Positions 27,653 through 36,583 of a DNA stretch of 64,000 nucleotides are shown here, in pieces. Position numbers and translations under genes: made by a program. The notes beneath the pieces were generated by a model. The model was not told where the DNA came from and ran no database searches. It worked only from the letters and a program-made list of their open reading frames with translations. The stretch is from Caulobacter sp. UNC279MFTsu5.1 (lineage in GTDB: Bacteria; Pseudomonadota; Alphaproteobacteria; Caulobacterales; Caulobacteraceae): positions 64,001 through 128,000 of the forward strand of contig NZ_FORN01000007.1 of the NCBI RefSeq assembly GCF_900114015.1. Reading direction: 5' to 3'. Every line of letters begins with the position of its first letter. The stretch's first letter is position 1.

Positions 27653-28696
27653 CTAACCCTTCGCGCCGCCGCACGGCCCCGCGGCCGAGGCCGCGTGGAA
27701 TTCGATCAGCAGGCCCAGGTCCGCGCGGGTCGGGGCCAGGAATGATTGGCCCGACAGGCCGGCATAGGCGGGGAGGCTCTGCTCGTAGCCGCGCTCGACC
27801 CGCCGCCTGGCCGTGTCCAGGTCGGCGACGCCCAGGCTGACGCCCAGCACCTGCGGGCCGCCCTCGCGCAAGGCGTCGGCCGCGATCCCCGGGCCGTCCG
27901 GCTCCAGCGCCAGCAGGGCGTTCGGGCCGACCGCCACGCAATAGCCCTTGGCCGCGACCTGCGGGACCTTGACGGGGACTGCGCCGGCCAGGCCCAGGGT
28001 CTCCAGCCGCGCCCGGTCGGCGGCGGCGTCGCCCGACAGCAGCCAGAAGGCCGACAGCTCGCGCGCCCCGTTGGGATGCTGGCGGGCGACCTTGTCGTCG
28101 GCGACGCTGGCCGGATCGGACCTCGGCGCGGCGTAGTCGATCAGGAAGACGTTGCTGGACAGCACCGGGCGCTCGAAGGCGAACAGCCGCCAGCGCGGGG
28201 GCTTGCCCGGTCCCTGGCCGTCGGGGTCATTGGCTCCGGCGGTGAAGATCGGGGTTACCGGCAGGCCTTTGGCCTTCAGTCCGGCCTGGGCCTGGTCGAG
28301 CGCCGCAGAATGCAGGCCGAACGAGCGCGATCCCGCCCCGCCGTGCAGCGAGGCCTGGTCGGCCTGCATGCCGGGGTCCAGCTCCGCATCTGGGCGGGTG
28401 ATGCCCAGCAGCTCGACATAGCCCTGGTCGGCCAAGCGCACATAGCGGTTGGCGACGCCGCCGGGGTTGCGCCCGGGCCGCACCTGGAAGCCCAGCTTGA
28501 CCGCCAGGACCGCCGAGACTTGGTCGATGTCGCGGCCCCACAGCAGCGCATGGTCCAGCCTGTCGGCGGGGGCGGGCGTCGCGGCCTGGGCTGCGGGCGG
28601 GCCGAGGCCCAACGACAGGGCGAGGGCGGCGAGGGCGAGGAGAGGGCGCAAGGCGAAACGGCTCCGTGGCGCTTGGCGGACGGGGCAGGCTGGCAT
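27653..28696 (-). CDS. Secreted glyoxalase-like (VOC) protein
   Basis: A 347-aa protein with a signal peptide (hydrophobic residues 17-35, ending AQAA) followed by a glyoxalase-like domain beginning RLDHALLWGRDIDQV and containing GVANRYVRLADQGYVELLGI. A second, weaker copy of the fold is visible in the C-terminal half (LGVSLGVADLDTARRRVERG). The open frame reaches 135 bases further upstream, but that stretch runs into a family A repeat, so the later ATG is preferred. Substrate unknown. Confidence 0.75.
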   Translation of the reverse strand: MPACPVRQAPRSRFALRPLLALAALALSLGLGPPAAQAATPAPADRLDHALLWGRDIDQVSAVLAVKLGFQVRPGRNPGGVANRYVRLADQGYVELLGITRPDAELDPGMQADQASLHGGAGSRSFGLHSAALDQAQAGLKAKGLPVTPIFTAGANDPDGQGPGKPPRWRLFAFERPVLSSNVFLIDYAAPRSDPASVADDKVARQHPNGARELSAFWLLSGDAAADRARLETLGLAGAVPVKVPQVAAKGYCVAVGPNALLALEPDGPGIAADALREGGPQVLGVSLGVADLDTARRRVERGYEQSLPAYAGLSGQSFLAPTRADLGLLIEFHAASAAGPCGGAKG

Positions 28697-28780
28697 GGGG
28701 CCATGGGCGGGTCCATGACCTCGGAGGTCAGTGAATTCGGAGGGAGCGGGTCGAGCGAGGGAATTGCCATCACCCCTCGT

Positions 28781-28892
28781 CGTCATCCCGGAAAGCGCGC
28801 AGCGCTTGTCCGGGATCCAGGACGGCCGCAAAGCCTTCGCCTAGTCCTCTGGGTCCCGGACAGCCTCTGCGAGGCTTCCGGGATGACAGCCG
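28781..28892. repeat. Family A palindromic repeat
   Basis: Arms CGTCATCCCGGAAAGCGCG and CTTCCGGGATGACAGCCG with inner GTCCGGGATCC / GGGTCCCGGAC pairs. Lies between the VOC gene and aroB. Confidence 0.85.
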
Positions 28893-28940
28893 GTTGGGCG
28901 CCGATGTCTTTGGATATCGCCGCTCGGTGGAGCGTGGCCG

Positions 28941-30050
28941 CTAAACCGCCCCTTCCTCCACCAGGAACGCCCGCAGTTCGTCGCGGTCCACGTCCTTGGC
29001 CACGAAGGCGTCGCCGATGGCGCGCACCAGGACGAAGGTCAGCAGGCCGCCCTCGGCCTTCTTGTCCTGGGCGCTGTGGGCGATCAGGGCGTCGGCGCTG
29101 AACGGCTCGGGGCGGATGTCGGACAGCCGGGTCGGCAGGCCGGCGGCCTTGATCGCCGCCTCGGCGCGGACGGCGTCCTGGCTGGAGCACAGGCCCTGGC
29201 GGGCCGAGAAGCGGAAGGCCTGGGCCATGCCCAGGCCCACGGCCTCGCCGTGCTTGAGCGTGTCGCCGAAGCCCATCTCGCCCTCGACCGCGTGGCCGAA
29301 GGTGTGGCCCAGGTTCAGCAGGGCCCGGCGTCCGACCTCCTTCTCGTCCTCGGCGACGATCTCGGCCTTCATCTCCACCGAACGGCCGACGGCGCGGACC
29401 AGGGCCGAGGTGTCGCGCTCCAGCACGGCGTGGACGTTGGCTTCCAGCCACTCGAAGAAGACGAAGTCGCCCAGCAGGCCGTACTTGATGATCTCGGCAT
29501 AGCCGCAGGCCAGCTCGCGGGCCGGCAGGGTGGCCAGGATGTCGAGGTCGGCCAGCACCAGGCGCGGCTGGTGGAAGGCGCCGATCAGGTTCTTGCCGCG
29601 CGGCGTGTCGATGGCGGTTTTTCCGCCGACGGACGAATCCACCTGGGCCAGCAGGGTGGTCGGGATCTGGATGAAGTCGATGCCGCGCTTGTAGATCGCC
29701 GCCGCGAAGCCGGTCAGGTCGCCGACCACCCCGCCGCCGAACGCCACGACCATGTCGCCGCGCTCCAGGTTCAGGGCCAGCAGCTTGTCCGACAGCTCGG
29801 CCAGGCCCTCGAAGCTCTTGGTCTCCTCGCCGGGGGGGACCAGGATCACGTCCGTGGCGACGCCGGCGTGCTCCAGCGCGTTGGCCAGCCGCTCGCCATG
29901 ATGCTCGCCGACATTGGTGTCGGTGACGATCGCCACCCGCTTGCGCTTGAGCAGGGGGGCGATGTGCTCGCCCGCGCGGTCGATCAGCCCCGTGCCGACG
30001 ACCACGTCATAGGCGCGCGCGCCCAGGCCCACGGGGATGGTGGTGATCAC
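28941..30050 (-). CDS. aroB: 3-dehydroquinate synthase
   Basis: A 369-aa enzyme of the shikimate pathway that converts DAHP to 3-dehydroquinate using NAD and a divalent metal. Marks include the NAD-binding [39 protein letters not shown] and [11 protein letters not shown], which carries metal ligands. GTG start; GTGA overlaps the aroK stop. Reading frames continuing upstream through aroK are not family-like. Coupled translation with aroK is expected. Confidence 0.96.
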   Translation of the reverse strand: MITTIPVGLGARAYDVVVGTGLIDRAGEHIAPLLKRKRVAIVTDTNVGEHHGERLANALEHAGVATDVILVPPGEETKSFEGLAELSDKLLALNLERGDMVVAFGGGVVGDLTGFAAAIYKRGIDFIQIPTTLLAQVDSSVGGKTAIDTPRGKNLIGAFHQPRLVLADLDILATLPARELACGYAEIIKYGLLGDFVFFEWLEANVHAVLERDTSALVRAVGRSVEMKAEIVAEDEKEVGRRALLNLGHTFGHAVEGEMGFGDTLKHGEAVGLGMAQAFRFSARQGLCSSQDAVRAEAAIKAAGLPTRLSDIRPEPFSADALIAHSAQDKKAEGGLLTFVLVRAIGDAFVAKDVDRDELRAFLVEEGAV

Positions 30051-30658
30051 TTGAGCTCGCTTTCGGATGGGGTCAGGTAGGATTTCAGGGCCTGGATCAC
30101 GGCCTCGACCGCCACGCCATGGGCGGTGTCGCCGGTCTCGACCGTCAGATGGGCCTCGCCATAGGCGGGGTAGCGGAGGCTGGCGTGCTCGCGCAGCACG
30201 TCCATCGGGTCGCGGCCCTTCAGCAGCGGCCGGCCCTCCTTGCGGCCGACGCGGCGGGCCAGCAGCTCCAGGTCGGCCTTCAGCCAGACGGCGACGGCCT
30301 TGGACTTGATCAGGGCGCGGGTCTCGGCGTTGACGAAGGCCCCGCCGCCGGTGGCCAGCACGTGCGGCGGTTCGTCCAGCAGGCGGGCGATCACCCGCCG
30401 TTCGCCGTCGCGGAAGGCCGGCTCGCCCATCTCGGCGAAGATCTCGGGGATCGAGCGTCCGGCGGCGGCCTCGACCTCGTTGTCGGCGTCGCGGAACGGC
30501 AGGTCCAGGGCCGCGGCCAGGCGGCGGCCGACGCTGGACTTGCCCACGCCCATCAGCCCGACCAGGACGATGGTCTTGCCACGCAGGGCGGCCTTCGGGT
30601 CGGGACCCTGGAGGTCTTGACCCTGGTCGGGGCGGGAAGGGGCGGGGTCGTCGGTCAT
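30047..30658 (-). CDS. aroK: Shikimate kinase
   Basis: A 203-aa kinase that phosphorylates shikimate. Walker A is [15 protein letters not shown] near residue 34, the DxD-type motif FRDADNEVE follows, and the substrate-binding FRDGERR and TGGGAF blocks are in place. An N-terminal stretch of about 28 residues rich in Asp and Pro is longer than in the core family. Overlaps aroB by four bases. Divergent from the 485-aa secreted protein gene. Confidence 0.96.
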   Translation of the reverse strand: MTDDPAPSRPDQGQDLQGPDPKAALRGKTIVLVGLMGVGKSSVGRRLAAALDLPFRDADNEVEAAAGRSIPEIFAEMGEPAFRDGERRVIARLLDEPPHVLATGGGAFVNAETRALIKSKAVAVWLKADLELLARRVGRKEGRPLLKGRDPMDVLREHASLRYPAYGEAHLTVETGDTAHGVAVEAVIQALKSYLTPSESELK

Positions 30659-30780
30659 GGGCCTGCTGGCGGTTTACACGAGGGCGGGGCGTCCCGCCAA
30701 GGTTTGGACCAAAGCCGCGTCCAGGGTGGCCCCGAGGGCGAAAAGTTTCGCCAACCCCTGTCCTGCGGCATAGTTGAACC

Positions 30781-32238
30781 ATGGCTCCTTCAAAGCGACT
30801 CACGATCTGCTCGGCCCTCGTCCTGGCGGCGCTGGTTTCGGCGGCTCCCGCCTGGACCCCCGCCTGGGCTCAGGTGCAGGTCCAGTCCCTGGCCGCGCCG
30901 GACCTGTTCTCGCCGCCGGCGGCCCAGACGGGCCTGTCGGGCGACCTGTGGAAGGACGCCGCGCCGGGCGTGGTCAAGGAAGCCCTGCCCAAGCTGGCGG
31001 CCAAGCCGTTGTCGCCGGCCGCGGCCGGTCTGGCGCGGCGGGTGCTGGCCACCGGCGCCAACGCCCCGGCCGGGATCGGCGACGATCCGGAGCTGGGCGC
31101 CGCCCGGGCCATGGCCCTGATCGCCCTGGGCGAGGCCAAGGGCGCCGACGCCGTGCTGGACCGCGTCCCCGGCGTGGCGGCCAGCGCCCCGCTGTCGCTG
31201 GCGGCGGCCGAGGCGGCCCTGATCACCGGCGCCGACGACAAGGCCTGCAGGATCGGCGAGGCGCTGAGCGTCGACCGCGGCGCGCCCTACTGGCTGCGGC
31301 TGCGGGCTTTCTGCCAGGCGATCGGCGGCCAGCGCGACGCGGCCCAGCTGACCTTCACCCTGGCCGCCCAGCAGACCAAGGACGCCGACTACGCCCGGCT
31401 GATGAACGCCCTGTTGTCCGGCGCGCCCGCCGGGGCGGCCAGCCTGAAGAACGGGATCGACTACGCCCTGTCGCGCAAGCTGGGGTTGGACGTGTCGTCG
31501 GCCGCCGCGGTCGCCACCGCCTCGCCGGCGCTGAAGGCGGCGATCAAGCCGGCCGACGCGGCCCCGCCCGCCGACCTGACCGCCGCTCAGGCCTCGGCCG
31601 TCGCGGCGTTGCGCGGGGCCAAGGGCCTCCCCGCCTTCACCGAGGCCGCCAAGGCCGCCCTGCCGGTCGTGGCCGCCCTGGCCCGGGCCGACGCGCCGCT
31701 GCAGGATCCCGTGCTGCTGGCCCGCGCCGCCCTGGCGGCCGGCGATCCCGCCACGGCCGGGGCCCTCCGGGGCAAGCTGACCAGCGACGTCCTGCCCGCT
31801 GGGGCCACGACCACAGACCTGGCCCTGCTGGACGCGGCCCTGGCCGCCGCCGAGGGCAAGAAGGACGGCCAGGTCCTCGACGGCCTGATCGAGCGCGGCG
31901 TCCAGGGGGGGAGCAAGTCGCCCGCCCAGCCGGCCGCCCTGCTGCTGGCCGCGCTCGGCGGCGTCGTGAGCCCTGAGGCCCGCGCGCCGTTCGCCACCTT
32001 CGATCCCGGCAAGTCCGCCGCCCCGGCCGGACGGCTGACCGTGCTGGACGACGCGGCCGCCGCCGGCCGCCAGGGCGAGGCGGCCCTGCTGGCCTTGTCG
32101 ATCGCCGCCGACGCGGGCCCGGCGGGTCCCGGTCCGGTCGACCGCGCCCGGCTGGCCCGCGCCCTGCTGAAGGCCGGGCTGGAGGCCGACGCCCGCGCCT
32201 TCGTCGTGGAGGGGCTGCTGGCGCTGCAGGTGAAATGA
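30781..32238 (+). CDS. Secreted alanine-rich helical-repeat protein of unknown function
   Basis: A 485-aa protein with a signal peptide (residues 8-30, ending AWAQ). The rest is very rich in Ala, Leu and Asp and reads as consecutive helix pairs, like a TPR or HEAT-type solenoid (for example [22 protein letters not shown] and repeated [22 protein letters not shown] segments). No enzyme motif seen. Its stop overlaps the xerD start (ATGA), so it is cotranscribed with and translationally coupled to xerD. Probably periplasmic; function unknown. Confidence 0.8.
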   Translation: MAPSKRLTICSALVLAALVSAAPAWTPAWAQVQVQSLAAPDLFSPPAAQTGLSGDLWKDAAPGVVKEALPKLAAKPLSPAAAGLARRVLATGANAPAGIGDDPELGAARAMALIALGEAKGADAVLDRVPGVAASAPLSLAAAEAALITGADDKACRIGEALSVDRGAPYWLRLRAFCQAIGGQRDAAQLTFTLAAQQTKDADYARLMNALLSGAPAGAASLKNGIDYALSRKLGLDVSSAAAVATASPALKAAIKPADAAPPADLTAAQASAVAALRGAKGLPAFTEAAKAALPVVAALARADAPLQDPVLLARAALAAGDPATAGALRGKLTSDVLPAGATTTDLALLDAALAAAEGKKDGQVLDGLIERGVQGGSKSPAQPAALLLAALGGVVSPEARAPFATFDPGKSAAPAGRLTVLDDAAAAGRQGEAALLALSIAADAGPAGPGPVDRARLARALLKAGLEADARAFVVEGLLALQVK

Positions 32239-33155
32239 GCGGCTCAGCCAAGACCCCCGGCTGGATCGACGCCTTCCTCGAGATGATGGCCGTCGAGCGC
32301 GCCGCCGCTCGCAACACCCTGACCGCCTACGCCAAGGACCTGGCCGACGCGCGGCTGTTCCTGGCCTCGCGCGGCGACCTGGACGGGGCCTCGGCCGAGG
32401 CCGTCGAGGCCTATTTCGCCGACCTGGGCGCGCGCGGCCTGTCGCCGGCCACCGCCGCCCGCCGTCGCTCGGCCCTGCGCCAGTTCTACCGCTTCGTGCT
32501 GGGCGAGGGCTGGCGCGACGACGACCCCTCGCGCCGGGTCGCGGCCCCCAAGGCCGGCCGGCCTCTGCCCAAGGTGCTGTCGCGCGACGCCGTCCTGCGG
32601 CTGATCGCGGCCGCCGCCGCCAAGGACGGCGCCCAGGGCCTGCGCCTGGCCTGCATGATCGAGCTGCTCTACGCCTCGGGCCTGCGGATCTCCGAACTGC
32701 TGAACCTGCCGCTGGCGGCCCTGGCCCGCGACCCGGCCTTCCTGATGGTCAAGGGCAAGGGCGGCAAGGAGCGGCTGGCCCCGCTGAACGACGCGGCCCG
32801 CACGGCGGTGAAGGCCTATTTGGAGGCAAGGCCGCAATTCCTGCCAAAGGGCGTCAAGGACAGCCCCTGGCTGTTCCCGTCGCGCGGCAAGGGCGGTCGG
32901 CTGACCGCCCGGCGGGTCTCCCAACTGCTCGAGGACGCCGCGATCGCCGCCGGCATCGATCGCGCGACGGTCAGCCCCCACGTCCTGCGCCACGCCTTCG
33001 CCACCCACCTGCTGGAGGGCGGCGCCGACCTGCGCGTCATCCAGACGCTGCTGGGCCACGCCGACATCGCCACGACCCAGATCTATACCCACGTGGCGGG
33101 GGATCACCTGGCGGAGGTGGTGAAGACCAAGCACCCGCTGGCGAGGAAGACTTAG
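32235..33155 (+). CDS. xerD: Site-specific tyrosine recombinase XerD
   Basis: A 306-aa tyrosine recombinase of the type that resolves chromosome dimers at dif with XerC. The N-terminal SAM-like DNA-binding domain starts WIDAFLEMMAVERAAARNTL. Catalytic residues visible: Arg in YASGLRISELLNL, Lys in KGKGGKERLAP, His-x-x-Arg in HVLRHAFATHLLEGG, His in LLGHADIATTQ and Tyr in IYTHV. Normal length and no phage genes nearby, so not a phage integrase. The TAG stop overlaps the stop of the convergent oxidoreductase gene. Confidence 0.95.
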   Translation: MSGSAKTPGWIDAFLEMMAVERAAARNTLTAYAKDLADARLFLASRGDLDGASAEAVEAYFADLGARGLSPATAARRRSALRQFYRFVLGEGWRDDDPSRRVAAPKAGRPLPKVLSRDAVLRLIAAAAAKDGAQGLRLACMIELLYASGLRISELLNLPLAALARDPAFLMVKGKGGKERLAPLNDAARTAVKAYLEARPQFLPKGVKDSPWLFPSRGKGGRLTARRVSQLLEDAAIAAGIDRATVSPHVLRHAFATHLLEGGADLRVIQTLLGHADIATTQIYTHVAGDHLAEVVKTKHPLARKT

Positions 33156-33943
33156 CCGATCGCCCCAGCCGCGTGCAGCGCGAAGCCGGTCGCGCCGGGG
33201 GGCTCCAGGCCCGGCTTGAGCGTCATGCTCGGGATCAGGTAGTCGCCGCCGTTCTGTCGCCGATAGGGGATGGGGCGGGTGGTCGCCAGCGTCCGCATCC
33301 GTTCGCGCAGACGCTCGGCGACGGGTTCGAAACCGGCCGCGTCGAGGCGGTCGACCCTGTAGGCCACGAACGGCGGCAGCACGTCGTAGCCGGGATAGTA
33401 GAGAATCCCGTGGTTGATCGGGAACAGCAGGTCGTCGATCGGGCCATTCACTCCGCGGGCGGAATAGTGCTCCTCCCAGCCGCCGGCGGTGACGATCAAC
33501 ATGGCCCGTTTCCCCGCCAGGGTTCCCTCGCCGTAGCGGTCGCCCCACCGCGTGTCGCTGTGCTCGCCGACGCCATAGGCGAAACCGTAGGCGTAGACCC
33601 GGTCGACCCAGCCCTTGAGGATCGCCGGCATGGTGAACCACCAGAGGGGGAACTGGAGGATCAGGGCGTCGGCCCACAGCAGCTTCTCCTGCTCGGCCCT
33701 GACGTCCGCGGTCAGGCTGGCGGCGGCGAAGGCCTCGCTGGAGGCCGCGGCGGGCTTGAAGCGCGCGTCCGGCGCCAGGACGGGGAAGTCGGCGCGGTCG
33801 ACTTGCGACTTCCAGCCGTCGGCATAGAGGTCGGTCACCCGAACCTCGTGGCCTTGGGCCTTCAGTTCCTGGACGGCGACGTCGCGGAGCGCGCCGTTCA
33901 GCGAGCGGGGTTCGGGGTGGGCGAAGACGAGCAGGACTTTCAT
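33152..33943 (-). CDS. NAD(P)H-dependent oxidoreductase, flavodoxin-like fold
   Basis: A 263-aa flavoprotein of the Flavodoxin_2/NQO family. It begins MKVLLVFAHPEPRSLNGAL (FMN/FAD phosphate loop) and has the conserved QFPLWWFTMPAILKGWVDRV near residue 99 and the GGWEEHYSARGVNGPIDDLL block. Such proteins reduce quinones or aromatic compounds by two electrons. It is divergent from a LysR gene 96 bp away, which probably controls it. It overlaps the xerD stop by four bases at the 3' end. Confidence 0.9.
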   Translation of the reverse strand: MKVLLVFAHPEPRSLNGALRDVAVQELKAQGHEVRVTDLYADGWKSQVDRADFPVLAPDARFKPAAASSEAFAAASLTADVRAEQEKLLWADALILQFPLWWFTMPAILKGWVDRVYAYGFAYGVGEHSDTRWGDRYGEGTLAGKRAMLIVTAGGWEEHYSARGVNGPIDDLLFPINHGILYYPGYDVLPPFVAYRVDRLDAAGFEPVAERLRERMRTLATTRPIPYRRQNGGDYLIPSMTLKPGLEPPGATGFALHAAGAIG

Positions 33944-34019
33944 GGGGTCGACGATCCTAGGGGTGGAAATCGACCCTCCAGGTAGGCGGCGTCGCCATGG
34001 TCCGGTATATGTTGGGAAT

Positions 34020-34033
34020 GCATAAGATCATGC
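34020..34033. promoter_or_regulatory. Possible LysR half-site palindrome
   Basis: GCAT-AAGATC-ATGC just before the LysR start, in the divergent gap shared with the oxidoreductase gene. Short, so weak evidence. Confidence 0.3.
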
Positions 34034-34039
34034 CGAAAA

Positions 34040-34966
34040 ATGGATAGGTCGGATGTTACGCTGGAGCGCATGCGCACCTTCGTCCGGGTGGCCGAGCGGG
34101 GAAGCCTGACCGCCGTCGCGCGGGAACTGGGTGTCGGCCAGTCGACGGTCACGCGACATCTGCGGGAGCTGGAGGAGGCGGTCGACGCGCCCCTGCTCAG
34201 CAGGACCACCCGGCGGGTCGCCATGACCGACGAAGGCGCGCGCTACTACGCCGACTGCGTCCAGATCCTGCGGCTGGTCGAGCAAGCCGGGGAAGAGGCG
34301 CGCGGCGCGCGCGGCGCGCCGGCCGGCACGATCCGGATCTCGTGCACGGCCGCTTTCGGGGTGTTGCACGTCAGCCGACTGATCTTCGCGTTCCAGGACC
34401 TCTATCCCGACATCGGAATCGACCTTGGCCTCACCGACGAGCGCGTCGACCTGGTGCGGGAGGGCGTCGACGTCGCGCTGCGCCTGGGGCCGCTTACCGA
34501 TAGTTCCATGAAACTGCGGGCCCTGGGCCAGTCTCGGCGCCTGCTGGCGGCCTCGCCGGACTACCTGGCGGCGCGGGGCCGGCCGGCCGTCCCGGAGGAC
34601 CTGTCCGGCCACGAGGGCGTCCGGATGTCGAACGTGGCGGGCAGCCAGACGCTCGTCCTGCGAGGACCGGACGGCGAACACCATGCGACTCCGTTCGAAG
34701 GCCGTCTGCGGATCGACCACGGGCTGGCCGCGCGCGAGGCCCTTGTCGCCGGACGCGGCGTGGCGCCCGCCCATCGGTGGCTGGTCGACGACCTGCTGGC
34801 GGCGGGGCGGCTGGAGGCGGTTCTGCCGGACTATGCGCCGCCGTCCGTCCCGCTGAACATGCTGATCGTCCCCGAACGCGCGGGCGTCGCCCGGGTCCGG
34901 CTGCTGGTCGACTTCCTCGCCGCGCGGATCGGCGAAATCCCGGGGATCGAGAAGACACGGTCTTAG
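34040..34966 (+). CDS. LysR-family transcriptional regulator
   Basis: A 308-aa LysR protein. The winged helix-turn-helix spans about residues 7-65 (MRTFVRVAERGSLTAVAREL, then STVTRHLRELEEAVDAPLL). The effector-binding domain follows (about 95-300). Its place divergent from the flavodoxin-like oxidoreductase suggests it regulates that gene in response to a quinone or electrophile, as is common for such pairs; this is inference. Confidence 0.92.
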   Translation: MDRSDVTLERMRTFVRVAERGSLTAVARELGVGQSTVTRHLRELEEAVDAPLLSRTTRRVAMTDEGARYYADCVQILRLVEQAGEEARGARGAPAGTIRISCTAAFGVLHVSRLIFAFQDLYPDIGIDLGLTDERVDLVREGVDVALRLGPLTDSSMKLRALGQSRRLLAASPDYLAARGRPAVPEDLSGHEGVRMSNVAGSQTLVLRGPDGEHHATPFEGRLRIDHGLAAREALVAGRGVAPAHRWLVDDLLAAGRLEAVLPDYAPPSVPLNMLIVPERAGVARVRLLVDFLAARIGEIPGIEKTRS

Positions 34967-35037
34967 CGTTAGCCGGCCAGATTTTGATTTGGCCGCGCGC
35001 CCTGCTAAGCACCGCCACCTTTCAGGAGAAGAACGAC

Positions 35038-35259
35038 ATGTCCGACGAAACCCGCGACAGCAACGGCGCCATCCTGGCCGACGGCGACAACGTCACCCTG
35101 ATCAAGGATCTCAAGGTCAAGGGTTCGGGCGGCGTGACGCTGAAGCGCGGGACCCTGGTCAAGAACATCCGCCTGACCGGCGACACCGACGAGATCGAGG
35201 CCAATGTCGAGAAGGTGCGCGGCCTGGTGCTGCGGACCGAGTTCGTGAAGAAGGCCTAG
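35038..35259 (+). CDS. PhnA/YjdM-like protein, C-terminal domain only
   Basis: A 73-aa protein matching the C-terminal domain of YjdM/PhnA (DSNGAILADGDNVTLIKDLK, then VKGSGGVTLKRGT and a VEKVRGLVLRTEFVKK end). Full-length YjdM has an N-terminal zinc ribbon of about 40 residues that is absent here. The ATG has AGGAG 10 bases upstream. An open frame extending 260 bases upstream has the wrong composition for a coding start. Function in phosphonate use is a historical label and unproven. Confidence 0.85.
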   Translation: MSDETRDSNGAILADGDNVTLIKDLKVKGSGGVTLKRGTLVKNIRLTGDTDEIEANVEKVRGLVLRTEFVKKA

Positions 35260-35267
35260 GCGGCGGA

Positions 35268-35352
35268 AAGCCCCCTCAGTCGCTTCGCGACAGCTCCCCC
35301 AGCGGGGGAGCATCTGCTCGGCGTTGATCCTCCCCCGCTGGGCGGGGGGTCT
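35268..35352. repeat. Family C palindromic repeat
   Basis: CCCCCTCAGTCGCTTCGCGA then AGCTCCCCCAGCGGGGGAG and CCTCCCCCGCTGGGCGGGGG. Shares its left arm with the inverted right arm of the copy at 11866. Confidence 0.7.
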
Positions 35353-35370
35353 CGCATACGACCAGATACG

Positions 35371-35488
35371 GCTGTCATCCCGGACGAAGCGCGCAGCGCG
35401 AAGATCCGGGACCGACGCGTAAACTCGGCGCTTGAGGCGATCCCGGATCGGCGCCCGGCTTTCGCCGGGCTTGTCCGGGATGACAGCC
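35371..35488. repeat. Family A palindromic repeat
   Basis: Starts GCTGTCATCCCGGACGAAGC and ends CTTGTCCGGGATGACAGCC; inner arms AAGATCCGGGACC and GATCCCGGATCGG. Together with the adjacent family C copy it fills the 284-bp gap. Confidence 0.88.
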
Positions 35489-35543
35489 CTATTCGCATCC
35501 CATCCCTATGCAGGTTGTCCTGCCCACAGGGACCTCGCGGCGC

Positions 35544-36029
35544 CTACGCCCCCTCGAACGCCGCCTTCAGCTTGGGCATGTCCAGCTTGACCATCTGCAT
35601 CATGGCCGCGAACATCCGGCCGACGGCGGCCTTGTCGGGGCTGGAATAGAGGTCCAGCAGTTCCTGCGGCACGATCTGCCAGGACAGGCCGTACTTGTCC
35701 TTCAGCCAGCCGCACTGGCTTTCCCGGCCGCCGTCGGCGGTCAGGGCGTTCCAGTAGCGGTCGACCTCGGCCTGGTCGGCGCAGTGGACCACGAACGACA
35801 CCGCCTCGGTGAACGGAAAGATCGGACCGCCGTTCAGGGCGGTGTAGGCCTGGCCGTCCAGTTCGAAGCCGACGGTCATCACCGTCCCGGGCGGCCCGGC
35901 CGGCGGCTGGGCGTCGCTGGGATAGCGCGCGATGCTGGTGACTTTCGAATTGGGAAACAGAGAGACATAGAAGTTCGCGGCCTCTTCGGCCTGGGTGTCG
36001 AACCACAGGAACGGGGTGATCTTCTGCAC
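35544..36029 (-). CDS. PhnB-type VOC family protein
   Basis: A 161-aa protein of the VOC superfamily, of the group once labelled 3-demethylubiquinone methyltransferase (ITPFLWFDTQAEEAANFYVS, then VMTVGFELDGQAYTALNGGP and the SQCGWLKDKYGLSWQIVP block). Function unknown. The GTG start was chosen because GGAGGA lies 9 bases upstream and the family usually begins here; an ATG frame adds 21 residues. Confidence 0.88.
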   Translation of the reverse strand: MQKITPFLWFDTQAEEAANFYVSLFPNSKVTSIARYPSDAQPPAGPPGTVMTVGFELDGQAYTALNGGPIFPFTEAVSFVVHCADQAEVDRYWNALTADGGRESQCGWLKDKYGLSWQIVPQELLDLYSSPDKAAVGRMFAAMMQMVKLDMPKLKAAFEGA

Positions 36030-36132
36030 GGGGCTATCCTCCAGGGGGCCGCTGATCGGCCGGTTCAAGGCCAGGACGATCAAAACGCGCACATCCCGAC
36101 ATCGGCCCCCGTTTTTCGACGAAGGGCCGCTC

Positions 36133-36459
36133 TCAGGCTGCGGCCAGCAGGTCCGCGCCCTTGTGGTTGGCGCCGCAGCCGGCGACCAGGATGACGTCGC
36201 CCTGCGAATGGTCGGTGCGCAGGGCGAGGATGGCCTGGTAGGCGGGCGAGGCGTACCAGGCGCGGGCCGCCGCCAGGTCCGGAAAGGCGATGACCACGAT
36301 GTCGCCGGGCCACTGGCCCTCCATCACCTCGGCCTGGACCCCGTGGACGATGAACCGGCCGTCGTAGGGTTCGAGCGTGGCGTCGATGCGCTGCAGATAT
36401 TCGATGATGGCGGGGCCGAAATCGACACTGCGCAGATGGGCGACGGCGTAGGCGGGCAT
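36133..36459 (-). CDS. DUF1330 family protein
   Basis: A 108-aa small alpha/beta barrel protein: MPAYAVAHLRSVDFGPAIIE, then YDGRFIVHGVQAEVMEGQWPG and a DIVVIAFPDLAAARAWYASP block that is the most conserved part of DUF1330. A GAGGAG ribosome site precedes the ATG. The longer frame upstream runs through a perfect palindrome that is probably an operator. Confidence 0.88.
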   Translation of the reverse strand: MPAYAVAHLRSVDFGPAIIEYLQRIDATLEPYDGRFIVHGVQAEVMEGQWPGDIVVIAFPDLAAARAWYASPAYQAILALRTDHSQGDVILVAGCGANHKGADLLAAA

Positions 36460-36513
36460 GGCGAGCTCCTCGTTGTTGACGAGGCAGGGTCGCGCGCCGA
36501 GTGCGCCGAAGCG

Positions 36514-36530
36514 ATAACCTCCGAGGTTAT
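36514..36530. promoter_or_regulatory. 17-nt perfect palindrome, candidate operator
   Basis: ATAACCTC-C-GAGGTTAT in the 124-bp divergent gap between the DUF1330 gene and the aminotransferase gene. It has the size and symmetry of a dimeric repressor or activator site; the regulator is unknown. Confidence 0.55.
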
Positions 36531-36583
36531 GCGAAAGAACAGCGCCGTTGCCGCTTCCGTCGCCGCGCACTAGTTACCCTCGC

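Noticed and set aside
28941..30803. 620-codon frame covering aroK and aroB as one protein
   Set aside because: The part upstream of 30050 is out of frame with aroK and has no similarity; aroB begins at the GTG overlapping the aroK stop.
32235..33155. Phage or integron integrase
   Set aside because: Length and motifs are those of XerD, and no phage, attachment site or cassette genes are nearby.
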